Below are positions 38,926 through 47,998 of a stretch of DNA of 64,000 bases, piece by piece. This stretch comes from Bin16 sp965206315 (GTDB lineage Bacteria; Chloroflexota; Dehalococcoidia; Lucifugimonadales; Australimonadaceae). Position numbers and translations under genes: made by a program. Positions within the stretch are counted from its first letter, which is position 1, and each line of letters opens with the position of its first letter. The notes under the pieces are model-generated. The model was not told the origin of the DNA, ran no database searches, and saw only the letters and a program-made list of their open reading frames with translations. The DNA is taken from assembly GCA_965206315.1 (NCBI GenBank), contig OZ242210.1, positions 2,108,001 through 2,172,000 on the forward strand, written 5' to 3'.

Positions 38926-40710
38926 CTACAACGGAACCACCCGCACGCCGTCGTCGTCCACCACGAGCACGACCTCTTCCCCCGGCGCTTCGCGGATGCG
39001 CTGCGCGATAGCCGCCGCCTCGTGTTCCGACAGCGCTGGTGCGCCCGCCTCGTCCGCCCGGCGAAGCCTCGGGATGCTCGTGCCGAGCGCGCCCTCCAGC
39101 GCATCGACCAGCCCCATGCCTCCGGCTCCCGCGAGCGCCGTCACACGCTTGGGGGGCGCCGGTGGGCGGGACGACTGCTCTTCCGCCGGCGGCGCTGCCG
39201 CTGCGTCCTCGCGCAGGACGAACCAGTGGTAGACGCTCACCGCCGCCGCGGTTATGGCCACGCCCAGCGCCCACTTGCCGCCGTCCAGCACGGCGGTGGA
39301 AAGCTCGTTGTTCAGGGCCGCTTCCAGCACGCCGTAGAGCAGGGTGATGAGCGAGATGAGCCCGGCCGCCACCGAGACGCCGAACACGGTGAACAGGTAG
39401 GCGCGCCGGGAGAGCGACGCGCGGTCGTCCGCGTGGGAGCGCGCCGCGCTCTGTAGTCGTGGCCAGTGCCAGCCCCACAGCCCCGCGCCGACGATGAGGA
39501 GCGTGATGCCGATCGAGAGTGGCAGGCCCCACCAGCGCTCGCCGGCGAACGAGCCCTGCGCGCTCGGTACGGCGAGCCCCACGGCGACGGCGATGAGCAG
39601 CGTGAGCGCGACCCAGAGCGTGCCGAGGCCGATGGCGGCGGAGAGGTAGTGGTAGGCCCGCTGCGCCCGGACGCCCTGCCCCGGCGCTGCCGCGGCCTCG
39701 GAGAGCGCGGTCTGCCGGTGGTACGCGGCAACGGCGGCGGTGACCAGCAGCACGCCGAACGTCTCCGGGACGGAGTTGAAGTGCTCCAGGGCCGACCTGC
39801 CTCGCTCAGGGTCCAACGGCCACCTCGTGAAGATGACGAGGAGCGTGGAGAGCGCGCCCGTGACTGCCGCCGTCCCGCCGAAGACGCCCACGACGTAGAG
39901 CACCGCCTGCCGGAGACCGGAAGCGTCGCCGCGCGCGAACCAGAGCCAGTGCGTGCCCCACAGCGCCGCGCCGACGATGATGAAACTCCAGCCTTCCGGC
40001 AGATTGTCCGACCTGCCGCCGCCGTCGAACGCGGCCTGGTACCCGGCGTCCAGCAGCGCGCCGCCGAGCATCGCGGCTCCCGCGGCAAGCAGTATGAGTC
40101 CGTAGGTGGAGAGGGTGTAGAGGTAGATCCGCCGCGCGGTTGCAGCCGCCTGCGACCGCTGCCCCTCCGCAGACTCGATACGCCAGTGGAACGCCCACAC
40201 TCCGGCCCAGACGAGCGGAACGGCGAGGTCGCCGAGGCCCGGAGTACGGTTGTCCAGCAGGTCGCTGATATATAGCGTGAGCGAGAACGCGATGGTTATC
40301 GCCGCAGCGCCGAGGACGAGGTAGACGTAGACCTTGCGTCCGAGTGCTCCCGCCTCTGCCGGATGGCGCTCCACGGAGCGTTGCGCCGCGCGCCAGAGCA
40401 GCGCCCACACCGCGAACCCGACGCCTCCGGCGGCGATGCCAAACGCGAGGGCGCTTGCGCCTTCACCGGCGATGACGTCTCCCGAGATCGCGGTGAGCAG
40501 AGCGCCGGTGAGCAGGGCAAGACCGCTCGCCGCGGTGATGAGCGCGGCGAACGCGAGTCCGTACAGGAAGATGCGGCGTGTCGTCCCGATGCCGGGATCG
40601 CCGCCGTCGCTCCGCGAACGGAGTGCGAGCGCGATGATGCTGGCCGCTCCTCCGAGAAGGAGCAGCATCGCGACGATGGGGATGATGAGGAAGTCGAAAT
40701 CGGAGAACAT
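38926..40710 (-). CDS. Multi-repeat membrane protein (DUF5671-like)
   Basis: 594 aa made almost entirely of paired membrane helices. Six related units begin with a basic-aromatic pattern and two helices: RRIFLYGLAFAALITAASGL, RKVYVYLVLGAAAITIAFSL, RRIYLYTLSTYGLILLAAGA, AVLYVVGVFGGTAAVTGAL, RAYHYLSAAIGLGTLWVAL and RRAYLFTVFGVSVAAGLISL. This is the DUF5671 style. The last 100 residues are a soluble cytoplasmic tail. Function unknown. ATG 40710 was chosen because GAGGAG lies 9 bases upstream and hydrophobic sequence then begins at once. Cotranscribed with the two lipoprotein-like genes upstream. Confidence 0.75.
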   Translation of the reverse strand: MFSDFDFLIIPIVAMLLLLGGAASIIALALRSRSDGGDPGIGTTRRIFLYGLAFAALITAASGLALLTGALLTAISGDVIAGEGASALAFGIAAGGVGFAVWALLWRAAQRSVERHPAEAGALGRKVYVYLVLGAAAITIAFSLTLYISDLLDNRTPGLGDLAVPLVWAGVWAFHWRIESAEGQRSQAAATARRIYLYTLSTYGLILLAAGAAMLGGALLDAGYQAAFDGGGRSDNLPEGWSFIIVGAALWGTHWLWFARGDASGLRQAVLYVVGVFGGTAAVTGALSTLLVIFTRWPLDPERGRSALEHFNSVPETFGVLLVTAAVAAYHRQTALSEAAAAPGQGVRAQRAYHYLSAAIGLGTLWVALTLLIAVAVGLAVPSAQGSFAGERWWGLPLSIGITLLIVGAGLWGWHWPRLQSAARSHADDRASLSRRAYLFTVFGVSVAAGLISLITLLYGVLEAALNNELSTAVLDGGKWALGVAITAAAVSVYHWFVLREDAAAAPPAEEQSSRPPAPPKRVTALAGAGGMGLVDALEGALGTSIPRLRRADEAGAPALSEHEAAAIAQRIREAPGEEVVLVVDDDGVRVVPL

Positions 40711-40712
40711 CG

Positions 40713-41240
40713 TTAGGGCTCCTCTGAGGTCGTTGTTGCCGGTGGTGTCGGGGTGGCTTCCTCCGGGCACCATCCGGGGTAGTCGAGACGCCACGCTCCC
40801 TCTTCCCGGACGAGGGTGTACGTCGTTTCGTATTCGGAGACCGAACCTCCCAGGAACGGGATGTCGCCGGGTGTGTCCACCTCGGTGACCTCGACCGTCA
40901 CGGTGGCCTCGTCGCCGTCCTCTCCCTCACGCAGCAGCCTTATGCTGAACGAGTCCGAGGGGAAGTAGCCGAGCGGGGCGTGGAAGCTCTGGCCTGACAG
41001 GTTGCCCCAGTCGCAGCGCTCGCGCGTCTCCTCGCTCAGCAGTGCGTCGGCGGCGCGTATGCCCTCGTCCTGCACCACGAGGAGATAGTCCTGCACGGCG
41101 CGCCCCGGCGTTCCATCGGGCAGGAGGTCTGGTTCGCGGTCGCGGTCCAGTACGGCCAGGACGAGGCTGAACACGATGACCAGCGCAACGATGACCGCTG
41201 CCCCGACGAGCAACCGGTCGGACGTGCTCCGGGGGATCAT
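40713..41240 (-). CDS. Membrane-anchored hypothetical protein
   Basis: 175 aa. One N-terminal helix (LLVGAAVIVALVIVFSLVLAV, broken here for brevity) is followed by an extracellular domain with two Trp and two Cys (ERCDWGNLS, YPGWCPEE). YLLVVQDEGIRAADALL resembles the start of NTF2-like lipoprotein domains. The end is Thr/Pro-rich. Its stop lies 2 bases before the DUF5671-like ATG, and its start overlaps the upstream protease gene, so the three are one transcript. Confidence 0.6.
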   Translation of the reverse strand: MIPRSTSDRLLVGAAVIVALVIVFSLVLAVLDRDREPDLLPDGTPGRAVQDYLLVVQDEGIRAADALLSEETRERCDWGNLSGQSFHAPLGYFPSDSFSIRLLREGEDGDEATVTVEVTEVDTPGDIPFLGGSVSEYETTYTLVREEGAWRLDYPGWCPEEATPTPPATTTSEEP

Positions 41241-43123
41241 CCGTCGCTCCCGTTCGTGGACTCCACGGCGCGCACCTCGAACCGCGCGGGCTCTGAGGTC
41301 TTGTCGGCGAACCCGGTGACGACCATCGTAACAGGGCTATCGACGCGGAACGTCGCCGTACCGGTGTCGTCCACGGTCAGCAGGGTGACGTTCGCCGCGT
41401 CTCCGATACCTTCGACGAGCCGGATGGCGAACCGCTGCTCGACGCCTGCGCGTCCGATGCGCACGAACCCGTCGGCCTGCCAGTCGCCGCCCGTTTCCGC
41501 GTCGTCGAACAGGTCGATCGCGTCGATGGCGACGTCGTCGATGCACCAGCCGCTCTCGTGCGTCGAGTCGTCGGTGAGGTAGTCGAAGCGCAGCAGCGCT
41601 TCCTGTCCCGCGAACGGCGTGAGGTCGGCGGTCTCGCGCCGCCATCCCCGCGACGAGCCGGTGTAGGACGGCCCGAACGCAACGAGGAAGGGGTCGTACG
41701 TCGTGCTGCTCGTGGTGTTCAGGATGCGCCACGATCCGCCGTTGTCGGTCGACACCGAGACGTAGCCGCGGTCCCAGTGCTGCTCGATCTCCCACCACGC
41801 CCGGAACGACAGCTCGGCGCTGTCCACGCCGCTGAGGTCGATCGTACGCGTGAGGCTGGCGTGGAGCGAGTCGCCCGCGTTCCCCCACCAGCACGACTCG
41901 CCGCTGTACGGCTCCACGGGCAGGAGCGGCGTTGCCCCCTCTCCGGTGAACGTCACGTCGAGCGGAGCGCTCGCGTCGATATCGAGCAGCCACGCGCCCA
42001 TCTGCGTCACCTCGCCGTCGACACGCCCCGGCCCTGTAAGCGTGCGAGTCGCCTGGACGGTAGGCGATGCCTCGGCGTAGCCGTAGGGTGGGATGGAACC
42101 GCCGGACACGTTCGCCGCGAGCCAGTCGGCGAAGAGCGCCTCGAAGGTCGTTCCAGGGCGGGCAGCGTCGAGCACGGCCTGCACGCTCTCCTGGCCGTCC
42201 GCCTGCTGCGCCGCGATGGCTGCGATGCCGTCCGCGCCCAGGCGGTCCAGGAGGTAGGAGGAAAAGAGCGCGGCGCCTGCGTAGTTGGGCAGGGGGTCCT
42301 CGTCGAGCGGGGGCCAGTCGCGGATGGAGACCTCAGGGTTGGCGCGGTAGAAGAGGAAGGGGATGCTGTCGTACCCGAGCGTTCGCGCCGCGAGTTCCGA
42401 GAAGCCTTCCTGTACCCACGCGGACTCGGTGGGGTCGGCGGACCAGTGCACGAGGTGCTGCAGTTCGTGTGCCAGCACCGCGAGGTAGAAGTCGCTGTCG
42501 ATGGGCGCTTCGTCGTTCATGTACAGGCCTACCCGCTCGTTGCTGTGCGTGCGTACGGCACGAGGGAATACGTCGCCGCCGTTGAAGTAGCCGCCCACGC
42601 CGGGCAGCGAACCGTGAACGATGGCGATCCTGCCGGGGAGTGCGCCCCCCGGCAGAACGAGACCGAGCACGCCCGGCAGGATGTGACGCTCGAACTCGTC
42701 CGCCGCTTCGGCTAGCGCGTCGGCGTCCACCTCGGCGTCCGTCCGGAAGTACCAGACGGCGTTGGGAGTCACGAGCCTTACCGTAGCGTCGAACTCGAAC
42801 GTGGTGTTAGCGATGAGGTCGAAACCGATGAACCGCCGTGTGAAACCGACCTCCTCGTTCGCGTAGAGCGTCTCGACGGGCAGGGGGGCCGCCGCCACGC
42901 CGGAGAACCGTTGTGAGAGCGCGAAGTCGTCGCGTTCGGGAGCGTCGGGAACTTCGGCGAACGGCGTGGATGCCGGGATGGGCGTTGGGGTTGGCGTGGC
43001 CGTTGCAAGGGGTATGGGTGTGGCGGTGGCCCACGGCGTGCGCGTCGGCGTCGGGGTTGCGTCCGTGCAGGCGGGCGCGGCGAGAAGCAGGATGGCAAGG
43101 GCGATGCGGACGGACAGGCGCAC
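41237..43123 (-). CDS. Secreted lipoprotein metallopeptidase (immune inhibitor A / MA-like)
   Basis: 628 aa. A lipobox LLAAPAC ends at about residue 19, followed by a Thr/Pro-rich linker (TPTPTRTPWATATPIP). The zinc site is LAHELQHLVHW (His-Glu-x2-His, about 218-226) with WVQEGFSELAA as the distal Glu. After the catalytic part a jelly-roll segment resembles the C-terminal domain of M6 immune inhibitor A peptidases (GESCWWGNAGDSLHASLTR, YVSVSTDNGGSWR). A cell-surface protease anchored by lipid is the best guess. Substrate unknown. Confidence 0.78.
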   Translation of the reverse strand: MRLSVRIALAILLLAAPACTDATPTPTRTPWATATPIPLATATPTPTPIPASTPFAEVPDAPERDDFALSQRFSGVAAAPLPVETLYANEEVGFTRRFIGFDLIANTTFEFDATVRLVTPNAVWYFRTDAEVDADALAEAADEFERHILPGVLGLVLPGGALPGRIAIVHGSLPGVGGYFNGGDVFPRAVRTHSNERVGLYMNDEAPIDSDFYLAVLAHELQHLVHWSADPTESAWVQEGFSELAARTLGYDSIPFLFYRANPEVSIRDWPPLDEDPLPNYAGAALFSSYLLDRLGADGIAAIAAQQADGQESVQAVLDAARPGTTFEALFADWLAANVSGGSIPPYGYAEASPTVQATRTLTGPGRVDGEVTQMGAWLLDIDASAPLDVTFTGEGATPLLPVEPYSGESCWWGNAGDSLHASLTRTIDLSGVDSAELSFRAWWEIEQHWDRGYVSVSTDNGGSWRILNTTSSTTYDPFLVAFGPSYTGSSRGWRRETADLTPFAGQEALLRFDYLTDDSTHESGWCIDDVAIDAIDLFDDAETGGDWQADGFVRIGRAGVEQRFAIRLVEGIGDAANVTLLTVDDTGTATFRVDSPVTMVVTGFADKTSEPARFEVRAVESTNGSDG

Positions 43124-43124
43124 G

Positions 43125-43733
43125 TCAGTTGTAGTTGTCCATCGCGTAGTTGACGCCGTGCGCGAGCCACGCCTCCGCGGCGTCGGCGGCGCGCGTTATG
43201 GCCGCTTCCGCCTCCGGCGCTTCGTCCGGCGTGAACGCGCCCAGGACGTAGCCTATCGTCTCCCTGTCCGGCCTGCCGATGCCGATGCGCAGGCGCGCGT
43301 AGTCCTGCGTCCCGAGCGCCGCGTTGATGGAGTTGAGGCCGTTGTGACCGCCGGAGCCGCCGCTCGCGCGCATCCGTATCCTGCCGAGCGGCAGGTCGAG
43401 GTCGTCCAGGACGATGAGCACGGACTCGGCCCGCACGCGGTAGCGGTCCATCGCGTAGCGCACCGCCTCGCCGGAGACGTTCATGAAGGTGCGCGGCTTG
43501 ACGAGCACGACGCGCTTGCCCTCGATGCGCCCTTCGCCGAGCAGCGCCGGCCTGCGCTTGTCGTTCAGCACGATGCCCGCGCGCTCGGCGAGCCGGTCGA
43601 CGCACATGAAGCCTGCGTTGTGGCGCGTTCCGGCGTACTTCGGCCCCGGGTTGCCGAGCCCCACGATGATGAGCGTCGGCTCACGCTCCGTCGTCTTGCG
43701 GCGCATGAAGCGACCCAGCAGCCCGCTACGCAT
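43125..43733 (-). CDS. pth: Peptidyl-tRNA hydrolase
   Basis: 202 aa. IIVGLGNPGPKYAGTRHNAGF contains the catalytic His; KPRTFMNVSGEAV and DDLDLPLGRIRMRASGGSGG with HNGLNSI are diagnostic. It cleaves peptidyl-tRNA released from ribosomes. ATG 43733 was chosen because GGGGAG lies just upstream; ATG 43706 is an alternative that removes an Arg-rich start. The leader contains a palindrome (GGCGTCTCC/GGAGACGCC) and, further upstream, repeat copy A4. Confidence 0.95.
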   Translation of the reverse strand: MRSGLLGRFMRRKTTEREPTLIIVGLGNPGPKYAGTRHNAGFMCVDRLAERAGIVLNDKRRPALLGEGRIEGKRVVLVKPRTFMNVSGEAVRYAMDRYRVRAESVLIVLDDLDLPLGRIRMRASGGSGGHNGLNSINAALGTQDYARLRIGIGRPDRETIGYVLGAFTPDEAPEAEAAITRAADAAEAWLAHGVNYAMDNYN

Positions 43734-43759
43734 CCGGCGTCTCCCCGGAGACGCCGGGT

Positions 43760-43800
43760 CCCTTCCCCCTCGATGGGGGAAGGTTAGGATGGGGGTGAAC
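43760..43800 (+). repeat. Palindromic repeat family A, copy 4
   Basis: Identical over 38 bases to the copy inside dinG at 33918-33955, here in the non-coding gap between pth and ligA. Arms CTTCCCCC / GGGGGAAG. Confidence 0.9.
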
Positions 43801-43828
43801 GGGTGAGTTGTGGGCATGCGTCAGCCAC

Positions 43829-45919
43829 TTACCCACGGCTCCCCTCCGCCAGTTCAGTCAACTCGTCCTCCGAGAGGATGGTTACCCCCAGCCGCTCCGC
43901 GTCGTCGCGCTTGGAGCCCGGCTCTTCGCCCACGACGACGTAGCTCGTCTTCTTACTGACGCTGCCGCTGACCTGCCCCCCGCGCTCCTTGATGAACGAC
44001 TCCGCCTGCGACCGCGTGAAGCCTTCGAGCCGCCCGGTGACGACGAACCGCATGCCTTCGAACGGCATCGGGCCGTCGGCCTGCACGGCGTCCCAGCCTT
44101 CCGGCGCTGCCAGCACGACCCCGGCCTGGTCGAGCCGCCGCACGATGCTCCGGTTGCCCTCGTTCGCGAAGTGCGAGGCGATGCCCGCCGCGACGATGGG
44201 GCCGATACCGGGGACCGCCTCGAGCTCTTCCTGCGTTGCGTCCATGAGCCGTGGGATGCTGCCGAACCGTCGCGCGAGCAGTTCCGCCGTCTCGCCGCCG
44301 ACGTGCAGGATGCCCAGCCCCGATATGATCGACGGCAGCGGGCGCTGCCTGCTCGCGTCGATGGCATCGACGAGGTTCTTTGCGGACTTCTCGCCCATGC
44401 GCTCCAGCGCTTCCAGCTGTTCCTGCGTGAGCCTGTAGAGGTCGGTCAGGTCGCGGATGATCGCCAGGTCCTCCGAGAGATGCGGGTAGACCTGGCGGGT
44501 TTCGAGGTCGCAGGCGAGGTGGATGCCGAGCAGCTGTGCGACGAGCTTCTCGCCGAGTCCGTCGATGTCCATCGCGGCCTGCGACACGAAGTGCCGTATG
44601 CGCTCGTACCGCTGCGCGGGGCAGGCGGTATTCACGCAACGGTGGGCCGCTGCGCCCTCGTCCCGGGTCACCGCGGAGTTGCACGCCGGGCAGTGCGTCG
44701 GCATCTCGAACTCGGTCTCCTCGCCGGTGCGCCGCTCCGCGACGGGGCCGACGACCTGCGGGATGACCTCGCCCGCGCGCTCCACGACCACGACGTCGCC
44801 GACGCGGATGTCCTTCCGCCGGATGTCGTCCTCGTTGTGGAGCGTCGCCTGCTTCACCGTGACGCCGCTCACCTGCACGGGCTCCAGGATGGCGTACGGG
44901 TTCAGCGCGCCGGTGCGTCCGACGTTGATGCCGATGTTCAGCAGCCGCGTGACGGCGCGCTCCGCCGGGAACTTCCACGCGATGGCCCAGCGCGGCTCGC
45001 GCCCGACGAACCCCAGGTGCCGCTGGTAGTCCAGCCGGTCGATCTTCACGACGACGCCGTCCGTCTGGTAGTTCTTGTCGTCCCGCTCGCGCACCCAGCG
45101 GTCGTAGTAGGCGGCGACGTCGTCGGTCGACTCGAACCGCGCGATCTCCGGGTTGACGCGGAAGCCAAGTTCCCGCAGCCACTGCATCGTCTCCCAGTGC
45201 GTGGGCGGCGTCTCCGCGTCCTCCGCCCAGCCCAGCTGGTAGACCCAGATGGCGAGTTGGCGCGACGCGGTGATGCGCGGGTCGAGCTGGCGCAGCGAGC
45301 CTGCGGCGGCGTTGCGCGGGTTCGCGAACAGCGGTTCGCCTGCGTCCTCGCGCTCCTCGTTCATGCGGCGGAACGCGTCGCGCGGGAAGTAGACCTCGCC
45401 GCGCACCTCCATGCGGGACGGGCGCGAAGCACCCGCCTGCAGCACGAGCGGCACCGACTTGATGGTGCGTACGTTGAGCGTCACGTCCTCCCCGCGCACC
45501 CCGTCGCCGCGCGTCGCCGCTCGCGTGAGCCGTCCCGCCTCGTAGGTGAGGGCGATGGCGAGGCCGTCGATCTTCGGCTCGCAGACCATCGCGAAGTCGT
45601 CGCGCTCCAGCATCCCGGCGGCGCGGCGTCGCCACGCTTCGAGCTCCTCCCCGTCGAACGCATTGCCGAGGCTGAGCATCGGGACGGGGTGCGCCACCTC
45701 GTCGAACTGGGGCGCGGGCGCCGCGCCGACGCGCTGGGTGGGCGAACCGGCGTCGGCGAGGTCGGGGTTCGCCTCCTCCAGCGTCTGCAGTTCGCGGAAG
45801 AGAGCGTCGTACTCGGCGTCGGTGACGAGCGGGGAGTCGAGGACGTGGTAGAGGTAGTTGTGGCGGTGCAACTGCTCTCGCAGTTCCCGCACGCGCTCGG
45901 TGGTTGCGGCGTCGGCCAT
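43829..45919 (-). CDS. ligA: NAD-dependent DNA ligase LigA
   Basis: 696 aa, full length. The adenylation motif CEPKIDGLAIAL holds the catalytic Lys. LVTDAEYDALFREL is the N-terminal NAD-binding Ia domain. The zinc finger is CPACNSAV with CVNTACPAQ, followed by HhH repeats (ERMGEKSAKNLV, VPGIGPIVAAGIA) and a C-terminal BRCT domain (FVVTGRLEGFTRSQAE). ATG 45919 gives MADAATTERV; the in-frame TTG at 45949 would add ten residues without a clear ribosome site. Confidence 0.97.
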   Translation of the reverse strand: MADAATTERVRELREQLHRHNYLYHVLDSPLVTDAEYDALFRELQTLEEANPDLADAGSPTQRVGAAPAPQFDEVAHPVPMLSLGNAFDGEELEAWRRRAAGMLERDDFAMVCEPKIDGLAIALTYEAGRLTRAATRGDGVRGEDVTLNVRTIKSVPLVLQAGASRPSRMEVRGEVYFPRDAFRRMNEEREDAGEPLFANPRNAAAGSLRQLDPRITASRQLAIWVYQLGWAEDAETPPTHWETMQWLRELGFRVNPEIARFESTDDVAAYYDRWVRERDDKNYQTDGVVVKIDRLDYQRHLGFVGREPRWAIAWKFPAERAVTRLLNIGINVGRTGALNPYAILEPVQVSGVTVKQATLHNEDDIRRKDIRVGDVVVVERAGEVIPQVVGPVAERRTGEETEFEMPTHCPACNSAVTRDEGAAAHRCVNTACPAQRYERIRHFVSQAAMDIDGLGEKLVAQLLGIHLACDLETRQVYPHLSEDLAIIRDLTDLYRLTQEQLEALERMGEKSAKNLVDAIDASRQRPLPSIISGLGILHVGGETAELLARRFGSIPRLMDATQEELEAVPGIGPIVAAGIASHFANEGNRSIVRRLDQAGVVLAAPEGWDAVQADGPMPFEGMRFVVTGRLEGFTRSQAESFIKERGGQVSGSVSKKTSYVVVGEEPGSKRDDAERLGVTILSEDELTELAEGSRG

Positions 45920-46008
45920 CTGCTGCTCGCGCTCAGGGTGTGACGTCAAGTATACGAGGCTTGAGGCAACTGTTCAGACAACACGGGCCTGGGTGCTTGG
46001 CAAGCCTC

Positions 46009-46034
46009 GTCATTCCCGCACCGGCGGGAATCCA
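46009..46034 (+). repeat. Palindromic repeat family C, copy 2
   Basis: ATTCCCGC / GCGGGAAT arms around ACCG in the gap between ligA and the MFS gene. A diverged copy lies at 38753-38779. In both cases a G-rich tail (GGTGGGG...GTGGGG) follows. Confidence 0.8.
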
Positions 46035-46115
46035 GAGTGCGCGGGCAGCGCACACGGTGGGGCGTGGGGGCGAGCGCGCTCAGTGACGCGGGCGTAAGAT
46101 TGCGGGCATCCTGCC

Positions 46116-47441
46116 ATGGAAACCCCTGCCGCAGCATCCCCTCGCATCCCCCGGCTCTGGCCGTTCAAGCGCGTCTACTACGGATGGGCCATCGTGTGGG
46201 CGTCCACCGTCGCGGCGTTCGGCATGGCCCCGATGTTCGGGCCGGTGCTCGGCGTCTTCTTCTCGTCCATCGAGGAGGAGCTCGGCTGGGACCGGGCGAC
46301 CATCTCACTGGCGTTCACCCTCGGAAGCGCGACGGGCTCGGTCATGCAGTTCCTCACGGGACGGCTGCTCGACCGCTACGGCGCGCGGATGGTGGTCGTC
46401 GCCGCGGGCATCATCATCGCGCTCGCGATGGTCGGCCTCTCCTGGATGCACGAACCGTGGCACTTCTGGCTGGCGTTCGGCGCGGGCAGGGGCTCTGCGC
46501 TCGCTGGCATACAGGTCGGCACCGGCGTCGCGCTCTCCAACTGGTTCATCCGCAGGCGCGGACGGACGATAGCGATACGCGGCATGGGGCAGCGCGCGGG
46601 ACAGTCGATCATGCCGATGGCGATATTCGCGATCATGGCTATTGCCGGCTGGCGCGCCGCGTTCCTCTCACTCGCGGGCGTCACCGCCATCCTCATCATC
46701 CTGCCCGCGCTCCTCTACCTGCGGCGCCGCCCCGAAGACCTGGGCATGACGCTGGAGAACATGACCCCTGAAGAGCTGGCGGAGATGAACAGCGGCAGGG
46801 GAGGGCGAGGCTCGCTCGGACGGCTCTCGCGTCAGGTGCGGGACGTGTCGTTCACGCTTGCGGAGGCGAAGCGCACGCGCGCGTTCTGGCTGCTGCTCTT
46901 CTTCGTCATCGTGGAGCGGTTCGCGCTCGGCTCCGTCAACCTCCACATGGTGGTGAACTTCGAGGACAGGGGGCTGGCGCAGGGTCTTGCGGTGAGCACG
47001 CTCTCCATCTTCGCCGCGACCTCTGCGCTCACGGGCCTGCCGTGGGGGTTCGTGTTCGAGCACCTGCATATCCGGTACGGGGCGATGCTCATGAGCGGGC
47101 TGCTGGCGCTCTCGATGCTCGTGCTGCTCGTGGCGGACAACTATCCGCTGGCGGTCTTCTTCGCCCTGCTGTTCGGAGTTGCCATCGGCGCGGGGAACAT
47201 CATCGAGAACCTGCTGTGGGCTGATTACTTCGGGCGCGACCACCTGGGCGCGATCCGGGGGTTCGGCGCGCCGTTCCGCATCGCCAGTCCCACCGGCCCG
47301 GTCCTCACCGGGCTGCTGTTCGACTGGACGGGCTCCTACACGGTGCCATTCCTCGTCTTCACCTGCATCTTCATCGTGATGACCGCGGCGATGTACTTCG
47401 CCACGCCGCCCGTGAAGCCCGCGGAGAGCGGGGAGGGGTGA
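46116..47441 (+). CDS. MFS transporter
   Basis: 441 aa, about 12 helices. YYGWAIVWASTVAAF opens helix 1, and FTGRLLDRYGARM is close to the loop 2-3 signature. A long cytoplasmic loop (TPEELAEMNSGRGGRGSLG) separates the halves. Similar in style to the MFS protein at 22081 (both open with FYGW/YYGW and have DYFGR near helix 11). No enzyme gene is adjacent. Substrate unknown. Confidence 0.88.
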   Translation: METPAAASPRIPRLWPFKRVYYGWAIVWASTVAAFGMAPMFGPVLGVFFSSIEEELGWDRATISLAFTLGSATGSVMQFLTGRLLDRYGARMVVVAAGIIIALAMVGLSWMHEPWHFWLAFGAGRGSALAGIQVGTGVALSNWFIRRRGRTIAIRGMGQRAGQSIMPMAIFAIMAIAGWRAAFLSLAGVTAILIILPALLYLRRRPEDLGMTLENMTPEELAEMNSGRGGRGSLGRLSRQVRDVSFTLAEAKRTRAFWLLLFFVIVERFALGSVNLHMVVNFEDRGLAQGLAVSTLSIFAATSALTGLPWGFVFEHLHIRYGAMLMSGLLALSMLVLLVADNYPLAVFFALLFGVAIGAGNIIENLLWADYFGRDHLGAIRGFGAPFRIASPTGPVLTGLLFDWTGSYTVPFLVFTCIFIVMTAAMYFATPPVKPAESGEG

Positions 47442-47478
47442 GGGGCGTGTCTACGTGATGTGAAGTGTGCACGGGGGC

Positions 47479-47484
47479 TATACT
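47479..47484 (+). promoter_or_regulatory. -10 element (TATACT) of the TIR gene
   Basis: TATACT lies 22 bases before the GTG start of the TIR gene in a stretch where base composition drops. No good -35 is present. AGGAGAAG (47493-47500) is the ribosome site. Confidence 0.4.
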
Positions 47485-47506
47485 ATGCACCTCAGGAGAA
47501 GCACAG

Positions 47507-47905
47507 GTGGACGGACTGGGGAGTGCAACGAGAGTGTTCCTCTCGTATGCGACCGAAGATGAAGAGCACGCAGCCCGCTTTCGGCAGCTCATATCCGAGG
47601 CGCGCGCGGGGCTGATTTTCGATGACTGTGCAGTGCGCGATGGGTTCAGTGAGAACTGGCGCGCAAGGGTTAGGGAGAAGATTTCCGCCTGCGATGCCGT
47701 GGTATGCCTAGTTGGGGAAGAGACGTATCTGAGTGAACCGGTTGGCTGGGAGATAGAGGCAGCCGCCATGCTGGACAAGCCAGTGCTTGCGTTTACCCTC
47801 GTTCCTTGGCCCGTAGTTGTTCCCAAGGCGCTCCGGGGCCATGGGGTTGGGATGCATCGCCTTGCCCCAGTGGATAGCGTTGAGTGGACGGATGCAGTGA
47901 GGTGA
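47507..47905 (+). CDS. TIR-domain protein (ThsB/DUF1863-like)
   Basis: 132 aa, a lone TIR domain. RVFLSYATEDEEHAARFRQL is box 1; FDDCAVRDGFSENWRARV then ISACDAVVCLVGEETYLSEP and VGWEIEAAAMLDKPVLAF follow the Thoeris-type MTH538/DUF1863 pattern, with the probable catalytic Glu in W-E-I. Such domains cleave NAD or make signal nucleotides in anti-phage systems. Start GTG 47507 follows AGGAG by 9 bases. GC is lower than the neighbours. It is immediately followed by a small two-TM protein in the same frame. Confidence 0.8.
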   Translation: MDGLGSATRVFLSYATEDEEHAARFRQLISEARAGLIFDDCAVRDGFSENWRARVREKISACDAVVCLVGEETYLSEPVGWEIEAAAMLDKPVLAFTLVPWPVVVPKALRGHGVGMHRLAPVDSVEWTDAVR

Positions 47906-47998
47906 GAGATTACTGACTCGAATCTGGAAGATACGCTCTATCACGCAGGGACTGATTTCGATGGAGATGCTCAACGCCTGCTGTTCGAACAATACCGC

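Noticed and set aside
47903..47905. TGA between the TIR and two-TM frames as a second selenocysteine codon
   Set aside because: The flanking residues (DAVR / EITD) show no redox motif and no hairpin fits; separate genes or an unusual start explain it better.
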